64,000 bases of DNA, taken from positions 1,612,001-1,676,000 of the forward strand of contig JAYJMM010000024.1 in NCBI GenBank assembly GCA_037349105.1. The letters are read 5' to 3'. The notes below the pieces were generated by a model. The model was not told the origin of the DNA, did not search any database, and worked only from the letters and a program-made list of their open reading frames with translations. Shown here one piece after another: positions 1 through 11,721 of the stretch (position 1 is its first letter; each line of letters opens with the position of its first letter). A program made the position numbers and the translations under genes. This DNA comes from Limnomonas spitsbergensis (Eukaryota; Chlorophyta; Chlorophyceae; Chlamydomonadales).

Positions 1-3000
1 AAGCTCTGGACAAGACCACCGACAAATGATCGCGGGGCCCTTCATGCAGGATGGGCACAAGTGCTAGAGCGGCCACCAAGGATCTGGACAAACCCATTAC
101 GGTAAAGAGTGTTCGCAGAAGTCAAAAAATAATACCAGGTGCATATGCCTCATTCAGATGAATGCCACACATGCCAAGATCGACCAAGGCGCGCACGTAA
201 ACATCGGTGGCATTGTGTGTCTAGTCACCACCTCAAACCCTTCCAGTTCCCCATCAGCAGGCTTCCGACAGCCCATGTGTCAAGTTACCATTCTGATACG
301 CCAGAAACGCAACATGCATGCCAGAAATGTCCACACTAGAAATCCGCTTCTACACTTGTGGGGCGATAATCGTACTCGTAGGAAATGCGCACACAAGGAG
401 GGTGGTGAGCAAGAAGACACTGTACGTTCTAGAAGGTTTTGAGTAGGATAGGGGACCAGGGGGGCGGGCCTGGCGCAACCCATAATATAGAATAGGGCGA
501 ATAACATGTCCCTGGCATGTTTAGCCGCTTTTCGACAGCGACTCTGGCTATGCCGAAACCACATCGTGACGTAAAAAAACACTACTGAACCGTGTTGCCC
601 AATCCGGGAAGTTCATCACCGAATGCCCTGAAACCTAAATAAACCTTCAGTTGTATGCCTAAAAGAGAATGCCCGTGCTGACGTAGAAATGCCACCGGTA
701 TTTTTCGAGGCTATATCCCGTGCCAAATCGAAGCGGCATTGTCTATTTGGGGCGTGCGGGGCTTTGAGTCAGGTATGACCGTTCCTTTCCTGGTTCGTTT
801 GTATTGAGTAGAAACAAAGCGAAGCTTGTCTTATGAGAAACTGCTGAAGTGCTCATCTCTGGGAACTGTAATGCTCGGCTTCTGGAGGAAGATCTTGTCA
901 TGAGAGGATAAAGAAAATGCGAAGTAGCCGATCCTACGGGTCGAGCATATAAATGTCAAGACAAGTAATCAGAGGTGCTGCTGCGCAGCACAAAAAAACG
1001 GCAGAGCAGTCGCGTATGTGACTTTTCAGAGGGCAGGCGCAGGTGCGGATGGGGTCATAACCTGGACCCCATGCAACCCCCCTCGCCATGTTGAAGGATT
1101 TCAAAATATTTTATCACAACTCTATCGCTGGTTAAGAGCGTGCTTTGAATGGTGCGTTTAGAATAGCGCATAGAGAAGCGAAGCTGCAGCTGTCGGCCTG
1201 TCGCGTGACACCAGGGGATGGATAGCGTGACGACACGTTACGTCATCCGCTGTGAGATCCAGCCTTGGTAGCTGAGTTTCTCATTTCTGCACCTCGGTCG
1301 TTGAGGTATAACAGGAATAACCTTCATAAATACAGCCGGTTGATTTGCGCTGTAGCGCATAAAGTTTCCGTGACGTTCCAGAAACATCAGGCGGACGGAC
1401 TGACTGACTGGCGGACGGACGGGCGGACGGAAACGGGTGGAAACTGGGGGCATCGCCCCCGCGACCTTCGGCCGCCCGGGGGGGCTCTGCCGAAAAAACA
1501 AACAATGTTCCTTGCGACTCTGGCTGTTGCTGACTCGTCCACCGCTCACTTGCCATATTTGTACAGAGCCACAGCCCACAGCCCCTGGCCACAAGGGGGC
1601 TTCACGTCAGATGAGCAAGGACGCAAAAGATCACCATTTGGCATCATTCTTGTCTAGGATAGCGGCCTGGATGGCGCCGGGACGACGGCCTGCTTTGTGG
1701 TCGATCTCCAAGACGATGATGACCGACTCAACAGTCGATTTCCATCCGACCAATTTGCTATCGATTATTGGGTGGCCCAATCAAAGAAAGGTGGGATTTC
1801 CGCCTGGGGGCCTCACAGTATGGATCAAGGGGGAGGAACGGCTGTAGTGAGGCTCTTGGTACTGAACTTCAGCACATTTACTTGGAGTGGACGATTTTTA
1901 GAGAAATTGTAGGGGAAACTGCCCAGAGAACTACATTCCAATAACTGTTTTGCCCCATGGATAGCAGTAAAATAGAAATCCCTACGGTAGAGGGGAGGCA
2001 ACTCAAATCTAAGGATGGCGGTCGGAGGGCAAGAGAGGGCCGGAGGAAAGGGGAGGGTAGTCAGGGGGCAGGATGGCAGAGAAGAGCCGGTCAAGGATCA
2101 GCCCCCATTAACAGCCTTGATCTGGTTATCTGCATGAACTCACAAGGACCCCCATCACACTTATGTACTCCCTCTCGCCTATTATTGCCCTTATTTGCCG
2201 TGTTGCTCCCCCCCAACTTCCGCCTCTTGCCCACACTCGCGACATATGCAAGGTGCTTGCGGCCCATGCAGAGGGCAGAGGCCCATGTAACCTTTTGCCA
2301 GGGTCTGGGTGTGGGGGGAGAAAGGGCATGCAAATGTCCACGAGACCCATGTGCCCTATGTAGAGGCCCATACTTACCACCCACTGGCCTGTGTGACTCG
2401 AACTACTGAAGCCCGTCGCGCTTGCCACGGTGCGTATGAGGCTAAGGTAGGGGGCCTAAGAGCCCTTCAGCAGGGATTCTGCTGTGGCCTGTGTGGTGCT
2501 TCAAGCACCACTCCAGCCTCCGGCCGGAGGCCCCAAATGTGGCAAGGCATGCTGCCTGGCCTCCAGCCTGTGCACTCGCCCCTTGAGGCCTGCATTTGTG
2601 GCGTGGTGTGCATGTTCCTCCAACGCTTGCTCCTCATGGCTGGGGTGGGAGGGGAAGGGGGGGCTCGAGGGGGGGGGGGGGGCTAGGGGGGGCTGCTGGG
2701 TACCACAGACCAGTTGAGCCCACGCGCAAGCGCATGCATGCATGGGCGTCACGCAGAGAAGGAGCAAGTAGAAAGCTAGGTGGTGGCCAACAACAAGTAT
2801 GCAGGAAGGCGGCTCCATGCCGCCTTGGAGCTTGCATGACTCTACAGGGTACATCCCTCCCAGCCCCCTAGCAGTTCTCCAGCCCCTCCTTGCCCTCAGA
2901 GGAGTGCAAGGTGGGGCTGCACACAGACGCGTGGCCCAGTCGCCGGGGTGGGGTAGCGCACTTGTGAACACAGCCTTGCGAGGTAGTGGCCAACAACTGG

Positions 3001-3511
3001 TATGCATGAAGGCGGCCGCATGCCGCCCTGGAGCTTGCCAGACCCTGCAGGGTACATCCCTCCCAGCCCCTTAGCAGTTCGCCAGCCCCTCCTTGCCCAC
3101 AGAGGAGTGCAAGGTGGGGTTGCGCACAGAGGCGTAGCCCAGTCCCCGGGGTGGGGCAGCGCACCCCCCTGAGACTCATGCGTTCAAACCGCCTGCACCC
3201 CCTGCGAGTGCCCTGCCTCACGCCAACCCCTCCCTACTGGTGCCGCCATCCCAGCTGAGCAACATACCGCTGCGACTCACTGGGATCGCAGGGCTGAGAG
3301 CTGCACCCCGCTTTGAATGTCCCCCCGCATGGGCTCCCAAGAACCCCAGCACTCCCCCTTACCTCACAACCTCCAGTGCTACCCCTTCCCTGCCTCGCCC
3401 ACACGACCCATGCACATGTGCATGCGGCCCATGCAGCTGGGCACATATAACCTACTGCCTGGCTTTGCTATTTTAATTATTTCCTGACATTTTGTTTGCT
3501 CGTGATTGCAG
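1..3511. other. No recognisable gene; repeat-rich
   Basis: I see no ORF with family resemblance here. Open frames are short and overlap on both strands, as expected in GC-rich non-coding DNA. Visible structure is a GACG/GACTG-rich microsatellite near 1385-1435, a G-run near 2670-2682 and the tandem duplication listed separately at 2782-3168. Confidence 0.6.
2782..3168. repeat. Tandem duplication, about 192-bp unit, two copies
   Basis: Two adjacent copies (about 2782-2975 and 2976-3168) share the same series of blocks: a 'gtggccaacaac' start, a 'ggcggc..catgccgcc' inverted motif, 'gggtacatccctcccagccc', and a 'gaggagtgcaaggtggggt' segment ending in 'ggggtggggcagcgca'. They differ by scattered substitutions. 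No coding role is evident. Confidence 0.8.
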
Positions 3512-6500
3512 CGGAAGCGGTGCAGCCGGCGGCAGCAACGAAAGGTGGGCGTAGGGAGGGGATCTAGGGTGGGGCAGGAGGGGTGGGGTCCGTTTCACTG
3601 TTGTGAGCTATGGAACACGCTTGGCCCCTGCACTCAAGCGACGTCCACTGTAGCCGCTAAAAAACAGTACGGTGGGCAAGTAGGGGCAGGGTCCTCGGCC
3701 CCCTTCTTTAAATGTTGGCGCTTTTTGGAGGGATCGTCGTCCTCACAAGTTGTCGGCAGGCCTCCCCGCGGCCGCTAAAGGCCATTCAGGCCCCAAACCT
3801 AGATCGGCCACCGTCATGAGGCCCTAGCAGCATGGCCACAGTTTGGGCCGGAGGCCGGAGTGTAGCTGTCAAGTTGCTGACCTTAATTTATAAAAACTGC
3901 TGAAGGACCCCTTCTTCTCCTGCCATCGTGGCCCCCTAGGTTGCCGCCCTGAACGCCTGAGCACCTTCCAACCCTCTTGGCTGCCCTTTTTGCCCCACTG
4001 GGCCCTCCAACCCCCGAGGCAGGCCCACAATTGTTTGGACCAGCCTCTCCCCCCATGGTTGCGGCCCGTCTCTTCCCCCCCCCTGCCCCCCCCCGCATTT
4101 GAAGCCCCGCGGAGGGGTGCGCGAGTACGTGCATTAGCATGCGCCCCTTTTTGCCGTGCCCTGCTGCCGGCAACCCTACCGTACCCTCACGAAACTGAGC
4201 CATGTATGCCATGGAGCTCCTCTCCCCCCCTGCTCTCCCTCATGGTGTCCTATTCGTCCCGCCCGCCCGCCCCTGCTCCATTATCCCTTCATGCCCCTGC
4301 TCTCAGTGGTGCTTACCGCGGACCTCATTGCAAGGCTCTCTCTGGTTACGCTTGCTGCCTGTATTGTGTACTGCGACTGACGCTCTTGTGCCGCCTAGAC
4401 CTTGTGTGAATTTTAGCAGTGGCGGTGGCAACTACTTGATCTTGCTGCTCTGGAGCACCCCCATGCAGGGCCTTGCTTCAGCGAGCCCCTGGAGCACCAC
4501 CCCGTTGCTGTCACCTTCGTTACTGCCCCCTGCCTCTCCCACCTGCTGAACTCGCCGCTGCCTCTTGGCCTCGCCAATGCCGCCCCTGGGTTGTACCGCC
4601 CTGGGGTGTACCGCCCCGCTCTGCCCTTATGGGGCTGCTTGAGGGGGCATGGGTGGTGAAGAAACGCATGGTGGGGAAGCGCACCCCCCTGACCTGCCCG
4701 CCTGCCTAGCCTAGCATGGGGCAGCTTGAGGGTGAGGGCATGTGCATCTGCATGGCGCCCTTCCTGCCCCTTCTTGCCCGTCCCCTTGTACCGCCCCTGA
4801 GCCCTGCCCTTTGTACCGCCCCCGAAATGCATAGCGCCCCATGCCTCACTGGGGGCGCAGGGCTGAGCGTTGCACCTCACTGGGTTTGCAAGGCTGAGCG
4901 CTGCACCTGACTGGGGTCACAGGGCTGAGCGCTACACCTCACTAGGTCGCAAGGCTTAGCGCTGCACCTCCCGGGGTCGCAGGGCTGAGTGCTGCACCTC
5001 ACGGGGGGCACAGGGCCGAGGGCTGCACCTCACGGGGGGCACAGGGCCGAGTGCTGCACCTCACGGGGGGCACATAGCCGAGCGCTGCACCTGAATGGGG
5101 TTGCAGGGCTGAGCGTTGCACCTCACTGTAGTCGCACCCCCCTACCCACCTGTCCCCCATGACCGCCCCCCTCCAGAGGCCCATGTCTTTCATGAATAGG
5201 TCCATGCCTGGCTTCCATGGTGCCCCGTAGCACCTTGCAACCCATCGAGTCATCGGGTTGCATGGGGGTACCGCATGCATTGTGCATCACCTGGGGCTCA
5301 GGTGATGCACTATGCATGCGGTACCCCATGCAGAGTCCGCGCCACCAGGTGCTCAGGTGTTGCCCGCTGCTTGCAGTGCGTGCCACCTGGGGCTCAAGTG
5401 GAGCCATGGTGTTGCATGAGGTTGGCCGATCGGAACCGCTCAGATACCACCACCCTCGCTGCGCAGATGCTGTGCCAACACTCCCTTACTAGATCAATGC
5501 ATAAGCTTGCGTTGTTTCATAATTTAGGGTTGCAATATTGTTGAGTCAAAATGCCAGACATCTTAATGCCTACTGGATCTTCTTGCCATCATTCTGATCT
5601 AGCCAGGCCCTGATGGCCCGCTTGTAAGAGAAATTTTGAAGGGTGACCCTGGGATAGTGGAAGACTCTAGGAGACATGGCCAGTTTCTTGCCGGGCAGGG
5701 GAGTCACTGACCCGCTCCTGGAAAGTAAGTAATACAATCTGAAAAGGACAACAGTGGGAGTCAGTCTTCCTTTCTATTTTTGCTGTTTTTTTGAGGGTGG
5801 AGACTCCTTTCTTTCCCTCGTGCCTTTGTCCTCTCTTCAGTTCCCTGACAGACTTTTCATTTGCCATCATGGCCGAGCTTTGTTTTCACTAGCGCCCGGA
5901 CATGTAGCGTCATTAACACATGGTCAACTGCTTCGGCCATGAAGTTGTCCCCTGGGTTCCCGGTGGTTGTGCACCTGTCCCATGGGTGGCTGGTGGTCGT
6001 GCATGTGCCTCATTTGTGCATAGGCCAATTAGTGTGCCCCACCCTCTGCCGAGCCCACGCGCATGCGCATGCATGCATGGGCTCACATGCCCGCCCCTGC
6101 CCTGCCTTTATGTGGTTCCATGTGGACATGCCAAGTGTCTTTAAAGAGGATGGAGCCCTTGTGCAAATAGCATTCAACCTCCTCCCCCATCGTCGGCACA
6201 TGTTAACACCTTGGTGCCACCTCAGCCCTACACACCCTCATGAGCAACACATGAAGTAACGCACATATGGCCCACTTGCAGGGACGGGCTTCCGCAGTGG
6301 CGATGATGAGCTGAAGATGCAGCTGGATAAGCTCTAGAAGGAGTTCCAGACGGAGAAAGTCAGGATGGGCAAAAGAATGCAACATATGGAAAAGATGATC
6401 CGGACGGTAGGTGGCTGGTGCGTGGGTGAATGTGAGGATTTATCCGACAAGAAGACTGACTCAACGGGGTGGATGGACAGGCACTGCCTGTTGGGTTCAA

Positions 6501-8840
6501 GGTATCCGAGTGCTGCCCTTAGCGGAAAAAGGGACCCTTACCTGCCTCTTCGATGCGTAGGCATTTGCCCAGTGCGTTCCACCTTGGTCGATACCAGACT
6601 ATGCGCCCCGTACGTGTCCGTGTCACTAAAAGTGTCATCGAGGCCTTGGCGCACATCCCGTCTCAAATGGACATCTTTGGCATACAAAAAGCTGTTACAT
6701 CGTGGGACTTTGGTTTCATATTACGCTTTTTCAACTTGTCTACATCCCATGTCACGATTCTCACTCCATGTGGGCTTATGGGGCCATGGGCCTCGCTTGC
6801 TTAGGGCTCGTTCGGAAAACAGGTAATGACCCATCCATTTGCGAATATCTTTCAAGCATGGATAGCTTCGGTGCCCTATGCGTCAGTCCCACATTCGCAG
6901 ATGTCACTCAGTGTGCGTGGCTGGTAGTCTAGTACCGGTACGTGAAGGTCACACTAAAAGTGCATGACCATGCGGTATTGGCCATGTCCAATTCAGTGTG
7001 TGCAACCGATATATTACGATGTGCAGGCTGTTGGGCAGGCACCACTAGGCATATGAAGACGAAAACATGTATGGCCTCGAGCTGGCCAGCATTTGAGCTG
7101 AAACTTCGCACTAAATCCAGAGCATAGACACGCACCAATTCAGTTATGAATGTCTACACAATTTGGAAGCTTTCGGTTCATGGGGTCACTGGCAATCCTA
7201 TGCCGCCCCGGGGTGCGCCCTTGTTGTGCCCTTGTTGTGCCCTTGAGCCGGGCGGGGACCCGCTCACCGCCGCTACTCTGCCACATTGAGCGTAGGGCTG
7301 TTGCCCCTCGGCCTTCTGCTTTGTGAGGAGGTTGGCCGCCTTCTGCTGCTTTCCGAGGTCGCTGGCCGCCTTGCTCGCCACCCGCTTTGCTTCTGTATGC
7401 AAACCAGCCTCATGCAGGGCGGCCTCCATCGCCGGGATGCAGCTACCGTCATAGGCCTTCAAAACGGTAATAAAAAACGGCATTATTTTGTCGGACTCGG
7501 GCACGCAGTAGTCGAAGAGGCCGAACACGTCATGGACGCTGAACTTGGTGACCTTCAAGACTTGATGGAAGGCCAACAGATGGTCCTTGCTTTGAGCGAT
7601 TTGCTGGATGGCCGTCACAAAGCTGACATGGACAATCTCCTTCCTTTTGCTGCCGCCGCTACGCTCTTCAAACAACGTTTTAGGAAAGCCTTTCCGAAAA
7701 AACGTTTTCAATTCGTTCTTGAGCTGCCGCAACTGAGTCATTGCGCTGATGCCCGCTGGGCCAGACAACTGCAAGGGGCAAGAAACATGCGCCCATAGTA
7801 CTTGCTTCCTCATATCACCCTTAATGTGCAATGCAGGGGCGCATGTCTAGCTGTCACACAAAAATACTTGGGCAATGGGAGGTACCGCCATGTGACCCTT
7901 TCATATTTATACTAGATGCTTGCTGTGTGTTCCTCAACCCTATGTTTCTTGCCCCTTGCAGTTGTCTGGCCCAGCGGGCATCAGCGCAATGACTCAGTTG
8001 CGGCAGCTCAAGAACGAATCGAAAACGTTTTTTCGGAAAGGCTTTCCTAAAACGTTGTTTGAAGAGCGTAGCGGCGGCAGCAAAAGGAAGGAGATTGTCC
8101 ATGTCAGCTTTGTGACGGCCATCCAGCAGATCGCTTTAAGCAAGGACCATCTGTTGGCCTTCCATCAAGTCTTGAAGGTCACCAAGTTCAGCGTCCAGGA
8201 CGTGTTTGGCCTCTTCGACTACTGCGTGCCCGAGTCCGACAAAATAATGCCGTTTTGTATTGCCTCTTTGAAGGCCTATGACGGTAGCTGCATCCCGGCG
8301 ATGGAGGCCGCCCTGCATCAGGCTGGTTTGCAGACAGAAGCAAAGCGGGTGGCGAGCAAGGCGGCCAGCGACCTCGGAAAGCAGCAGAAGGCGGCCAACC
8401 TCCTCACAAAGCAGAAGGCCGAGGGGCAACAGCCCTACGCTCAATGTGGCAGAGTAGCGGCGGTGAGCGGGTCCCCGCCCGGCTCAAGGGCACAGCAACA
8501 GGGGGGCACCTCCGAGGCCAGCTCACCCACACTAAGCTCTCATGGCCCTGGGGCGGAGCAGCAGCAAGGTGTGGGCCCTCCGAACCTCAAAACGCCAAAG
8601 AGCTACGTCGACGATGCCATACATGGCTACGTGGAGACGCTGAGCACGGAGGAGAGGCTGGAGCATCTGGCCTTGCTGGAAACGATGGGGCGGGGGGCGG
8701 TCTTTGGAAAGGTTGCCACCAAGACTGGATGCAAGCGCTACGTGGAGGCGTACGGCGGCATAGTAGCGAAGAAGCACAAGCAGGCGCAAGCGGAGGCGTT
8801 CCTTTGGTCAGAGAATCTGTTGGGAAGACTCGACGACTAG
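3512..8840 (+). CDS. Fragmentary multi-exon gene, unknown function (possibly a pseudogene)
   Basis: Three exon-like segments sit between splice-like signals and join in frame: 3512-3544 (after TTGCAG, before GTGGGC), 6282-6406 (after TTGCAG, before GTAGGT) and 7962-8840 (after TTGCAG, stop TAG at 8838-8840). The second encodes a charged, probably coiled-coil stretch (DDELKMQLDKL...KRMQHMEKMIRT) but has an in-frame TAG at 6335-6337, so either this is a pseudogene or translation starts downstream. The last exon gives 292 residues: a basic N-terminal part (MTQLRQLKNESKTFFRKG), a lysine/alanine-rich middle, a low-complexity linker and a C-terminal block (SYVDDAIHGYVETLSTEERL). I do not recognise the family. 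The last exon has an inverted partial copy just upstream. The links between exons are inferred from splice signals and phase only. Confidence 0.4.
4830..5130. repeat. Tandem repeat of about 28-35 bp, around nine copies
   Basis: The motif 'cagggctgagcgctgcacctcac' with a short variable G-rich spacer recurs from about 4855 to 5125. Copies differ by one to four bases and in spacer length. The array lies in the long gap between the first two exon-like segments of the plus-strand gene. Confidence 0.85.
5261..5330. repeat. Long hairpin (29-bp arms plus a short extension, 5-nt loop)
   Basis: Left arm 5265-5293 and right arm 5299-5327 are inverted copies with one mismatch (CACAATG versus CACTATG). 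The loop is GGGCT. With one bulged G the pairing extends to 5261 and 5330. Function is unknown. Confidence 0.85.
5640..5925 (+). repeat. Copy of the dispersed GGCCGAGC...CGTCATTAACATG repeat
   Basis: This has the same order of blocks as the copies at 13.5-16.3 kb and 41.6-48.3 kb: a pyrimidine-rich body (cttcctttctatttttgctg, then gtggagactcctttc), then 'catggccgagcttt', a GC spacer 'agcgcccgg' and the tail 'tgtagcgtcattaacacatgg'. It is the most isolated copy in the left part of the window. Confidence 0.7.
7232..7789 (-). pseudogene. Inverted partial copy of the 7962-8840 exon
   Basis: Read on the minus strand, this segment repeats the first 560 bp of the 7942-8501 region at high identity, including the TTGCAG acceptor and about 180 residues of the protein (MTQLRQLKNE..., KRKEIVHVSFVTAIQQIA). 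Substitutions are scattered (for example S to N/E, Q to H, CIAS to FITV). The copy then loses homology and ends in unrelated codons, lacking the C-terminal 100 residues, so it looks like a truncated duplicate. Together the arms could form a long RNA hairpin with a loop of about 152 nt. Confidence 0.8.
7942..8501 (+). repeat. Right arm of the 558/560-bp inverted duplication
   Basis: Partner of 7232-7789. Homology starts at 'atgtttcttgccccttgcag' just upstream of the exon start and stops near 'gggcacagcaaca'. The arms flank a unique spacer of about 152 bp (7790-7941). Confidence 0.85.
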
Positions 8841-11056
8841 AGCGGTTGCGTCGGGGTATCATGGTGATAGCGCCCTAAATTGGCCTGGTTCGCACATTTG
8901 CTGCTTGTTGCAGACATGGCGTATTTTTTTAAGGTTGGGGGGGGGGGGGGCAGATAAAAGCAAGACCAATTGTCTGACTTGGTAGAGAATGCATACTAGG
9001 AACATGTCATGTTTTGTTTTCCTGCTGCACATTCGCTTGAGCTGACACAAGTGTGTGCTCTATTGTGCCCGATGCCTGGCAGTATTTTCTTCTGCCCACG
9101 CCAGCAAGAACGAAATAGTCGGCCAAAATGGTCCAAAGGGAGGTCTACATTGGGTGGCAGAGATTTATGGGCCAATTAGGCCGGTTTTAGGAAGCGCCTT
9201 TACCAGCTTAGGGGGAGGCACTCTTCATGAGTTGTTAGGGTCCCAAACTCCCAACCCTTCCTCCTTTACGGGAGCTCGTTGCACTCTATCGAGTACCGTA
9301 GTATTGAACATTATGCCACGGTATTTTCATGGCAAGTGTACAACAAGGTGCATGCAACGAATATAACTATGCTGATGGGAGGTGTCCCAGTGTTCAAAAT
9401 ACTCCCAACACACCCTCACAATTTTGAATGTGGGTTGAGATATTATTTGAAGTGGGCTCATGGGCGGGGGGGTGTCTAACGGGGCAATTACAGCCGATCG
9501 GCGGCCGACCAGAATGGCCAAAAAATAAATATGGCCGATCGCCCCGCTAGGGGCGACTCGGCGATGGCCGAAAGAAAAAGAAGGGGGGGGTCGGCCGAAG
9601 GCAGGCTGCAGCCGAAGGCTGCGGAGGGGGGGTTCGGCCGAAGGCCGAATCTGAGGTGGGGGTTCGATCGAAAGCAAGCCATATTAGGCCTCTTTGAATT
9701 CGCGTGCGGCTGCCATTAGTGAAGATTCAAGAGCAATCGAACTATCGAAGGCTGTCCCACGACCAGGCCCACGCTTTCCATTTCAAAATCGGCGGTGAAG
9801 CGACCACAACAACAGATGTGCGACTCGCGCAACCATGTCAACGGAATTTCGGGAGCTTTCTTGATGGAAATGTTGCTTGGTTCAATGCCTTCTTGTGATA
9901 AAACTTAGCAGTTCAACGGCCATGTGTCGACGAAGGCATGATAGAATTTGTGCGTTTTCCAACACATTCAAAATTCAGCACACACAAAACAGCTCACGGC
10001 GTATTCGAATGTTAGCGGAGAACGTCGAGATATGGAGCAAACGAATGCTCTTCAGCAAAACAAAAATTATCTCGATGCAGCCCATGCTGCCCGTACGGCT
10101 GTGGAAAGTTAGAGCCGTACAAGGCATGCGTGTTTCGGAGCCATTCCAAGCGGTATCTCCTCTCGATTTCTCCCTCATTGCTGGACGGATTCCATCTGTT
10201 TCAGCACTAAAACTTCACATATGTATACAAAACGATTGTAATATCTGTCATAGAGCCGAGGTGCCATGTAGGGACATGCTGCACGCAGGTTTACACCGCC
10301 GAAAACAGTGTGGGCCTGGTCGTGGGAACAGCCAGTATAAGTGTCCACCAGGCCAAAGAAAAAACATATCGATTCGTCAGAATAATGAAAAGAAAAAAAA
10401 TATTACGGCCGACCAAATTTGGACGGCAGTTCGGCCGGCCAGCCGGCCGGCCGACCGAACTGCCGAAAGCAGTTCGGCTTCGGCCGGGTAGAATTTTAAG
10501 GTCCATAACTGCCGTGGTGTCTAAGCGTGTAAGGGCTTCAGGATTTTGAAGATGGTGCATGGAGATTCTTTGGCCATATTTCATGGGCAACTTAAGAGAT
10601 GGCTTGGAACCACCAGCCCAGTTCCTGGTAACTTCCGGGAGTGTTTAGATAGCGGCTAACGACACATGCGCCACCGCCGAGATGGCTGGGAGGGGAAGCT
10701 TTAACGTGAACAACAAACCACTGTCCAAATAATCTACCCTCCAACCTCCCAGTTGATGTGTGCCCTTCACATACAGAAACATAGAAGGGTGACATCCAAT
10801 TCCACCTAGGCCCTCGGGCTGCCTGCCCGAGGGCCTTGACTTCCTGACCGGAGCTTTAGGAAGGGAGGTTGAAAGGCTCGCCCTTGGCGGGAGGAATATC
10901 TTTAGCGGGGCTAGACAGACTGCTTGGTCTAGCTTGCCCCGGGCTTGCTCACCCTATCCAGGCCAGTGCCAGGTGCTAGGCCCAAAAATGGCTTGGCATT
11001 GACAAAAAGAAACATGGATCACGGAGCAGCGTGAGACGAGAGTGTGCCTACGTGTA
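8841..11056. other. No recognisable gene
   Basis: Only short ORFs are present. Two patches rich in CGGCCGAAGGCCGAA-type palindromes occur at 9480-9680 and 10405-10490; the latter has nested GGCCGGCC palindromes. A segment at 9410-9470 ('aattttgaatgtgggttgagatatt') has a relative near 43410-43435, so part of this is dispersed repeat. A clean 11-bp hairpin with a 7-nt loop lies at 10808-10836. Confidence 0.5.
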
Positions 11057-11721
11057 CTACCGTAAAACCACTTTAACTCCGCGCACCCCCAAACAAAAGA
11101 ATTTAATTTTCGGCCGCGCAACCCCCAAAAAAAAGAATTTAATTTTCGGCCGCGCACCCCAAAAAGAATTTAAAAAACGGTCGCGCAGCGACGACATTTT
11201 AATTTAATTTAACGCCGCGCACGAAATTTAATTAAACATCGCAACTTCGTTTGATGCTAGCAGGACCCGCATACCGTAGTTGTCATCCCCCTCCTCCGCC
11301 TATTGCTGGCCTCAGGAAACGTGTGGCTATTGGGGCCCGGGGGGCTCAGTGATACTACGTAACTTAGCAGACCACCCTGAGGTCTGCAGTTCAAATCCTG
11401 ACTATGATCAGCACTTTCAGCCAGTATATACAGCAATACAAATAATGTACAAATTATGTCAGATGCAAGGCGACGCATGGACATGGACACACAAGGACAA
11501 GGATGCCTGAACGGATGTTGAATCAAACAGTCGCGCGCTAGCGCGCAAAATTTTGTAAAAATGCTGTATTTAATTCATACCGCGCACCCCCCAAATAATT
11601 GTGGGCACCTGACTGACGCTCCGCGCAGCGGCAATTTTTGAATTAATATTAGCGCGCAGCCATGTCCGCGCACCCCAATAATTATTTAATTACGAGCGGA
11701 GCTTAAGTGGTTCTACGGTAG
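11057..11721. mobile_element. Putative non-autonomous TIR element (about 665 bp)
   Basis: The left end CTACCGTAAAACCACTTTAA and the reverse complement of the right end (CTACCGTAGAACCACTTAAG) match over about 26 bp with three mismatches. The interior is unlike its surroundings: AATTTAATT tracts alternate with CGCGCACCCC blocks. A tRNA-promoter-like B box (GTTCAAATCC at about 11391-11400) with an upstream A-box-like GGCTCAGTG suggests a SINE insertion or tRNA remnant inside. I could not find a convincing target site duplication and the class is unknown. Confidence 0.6.
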
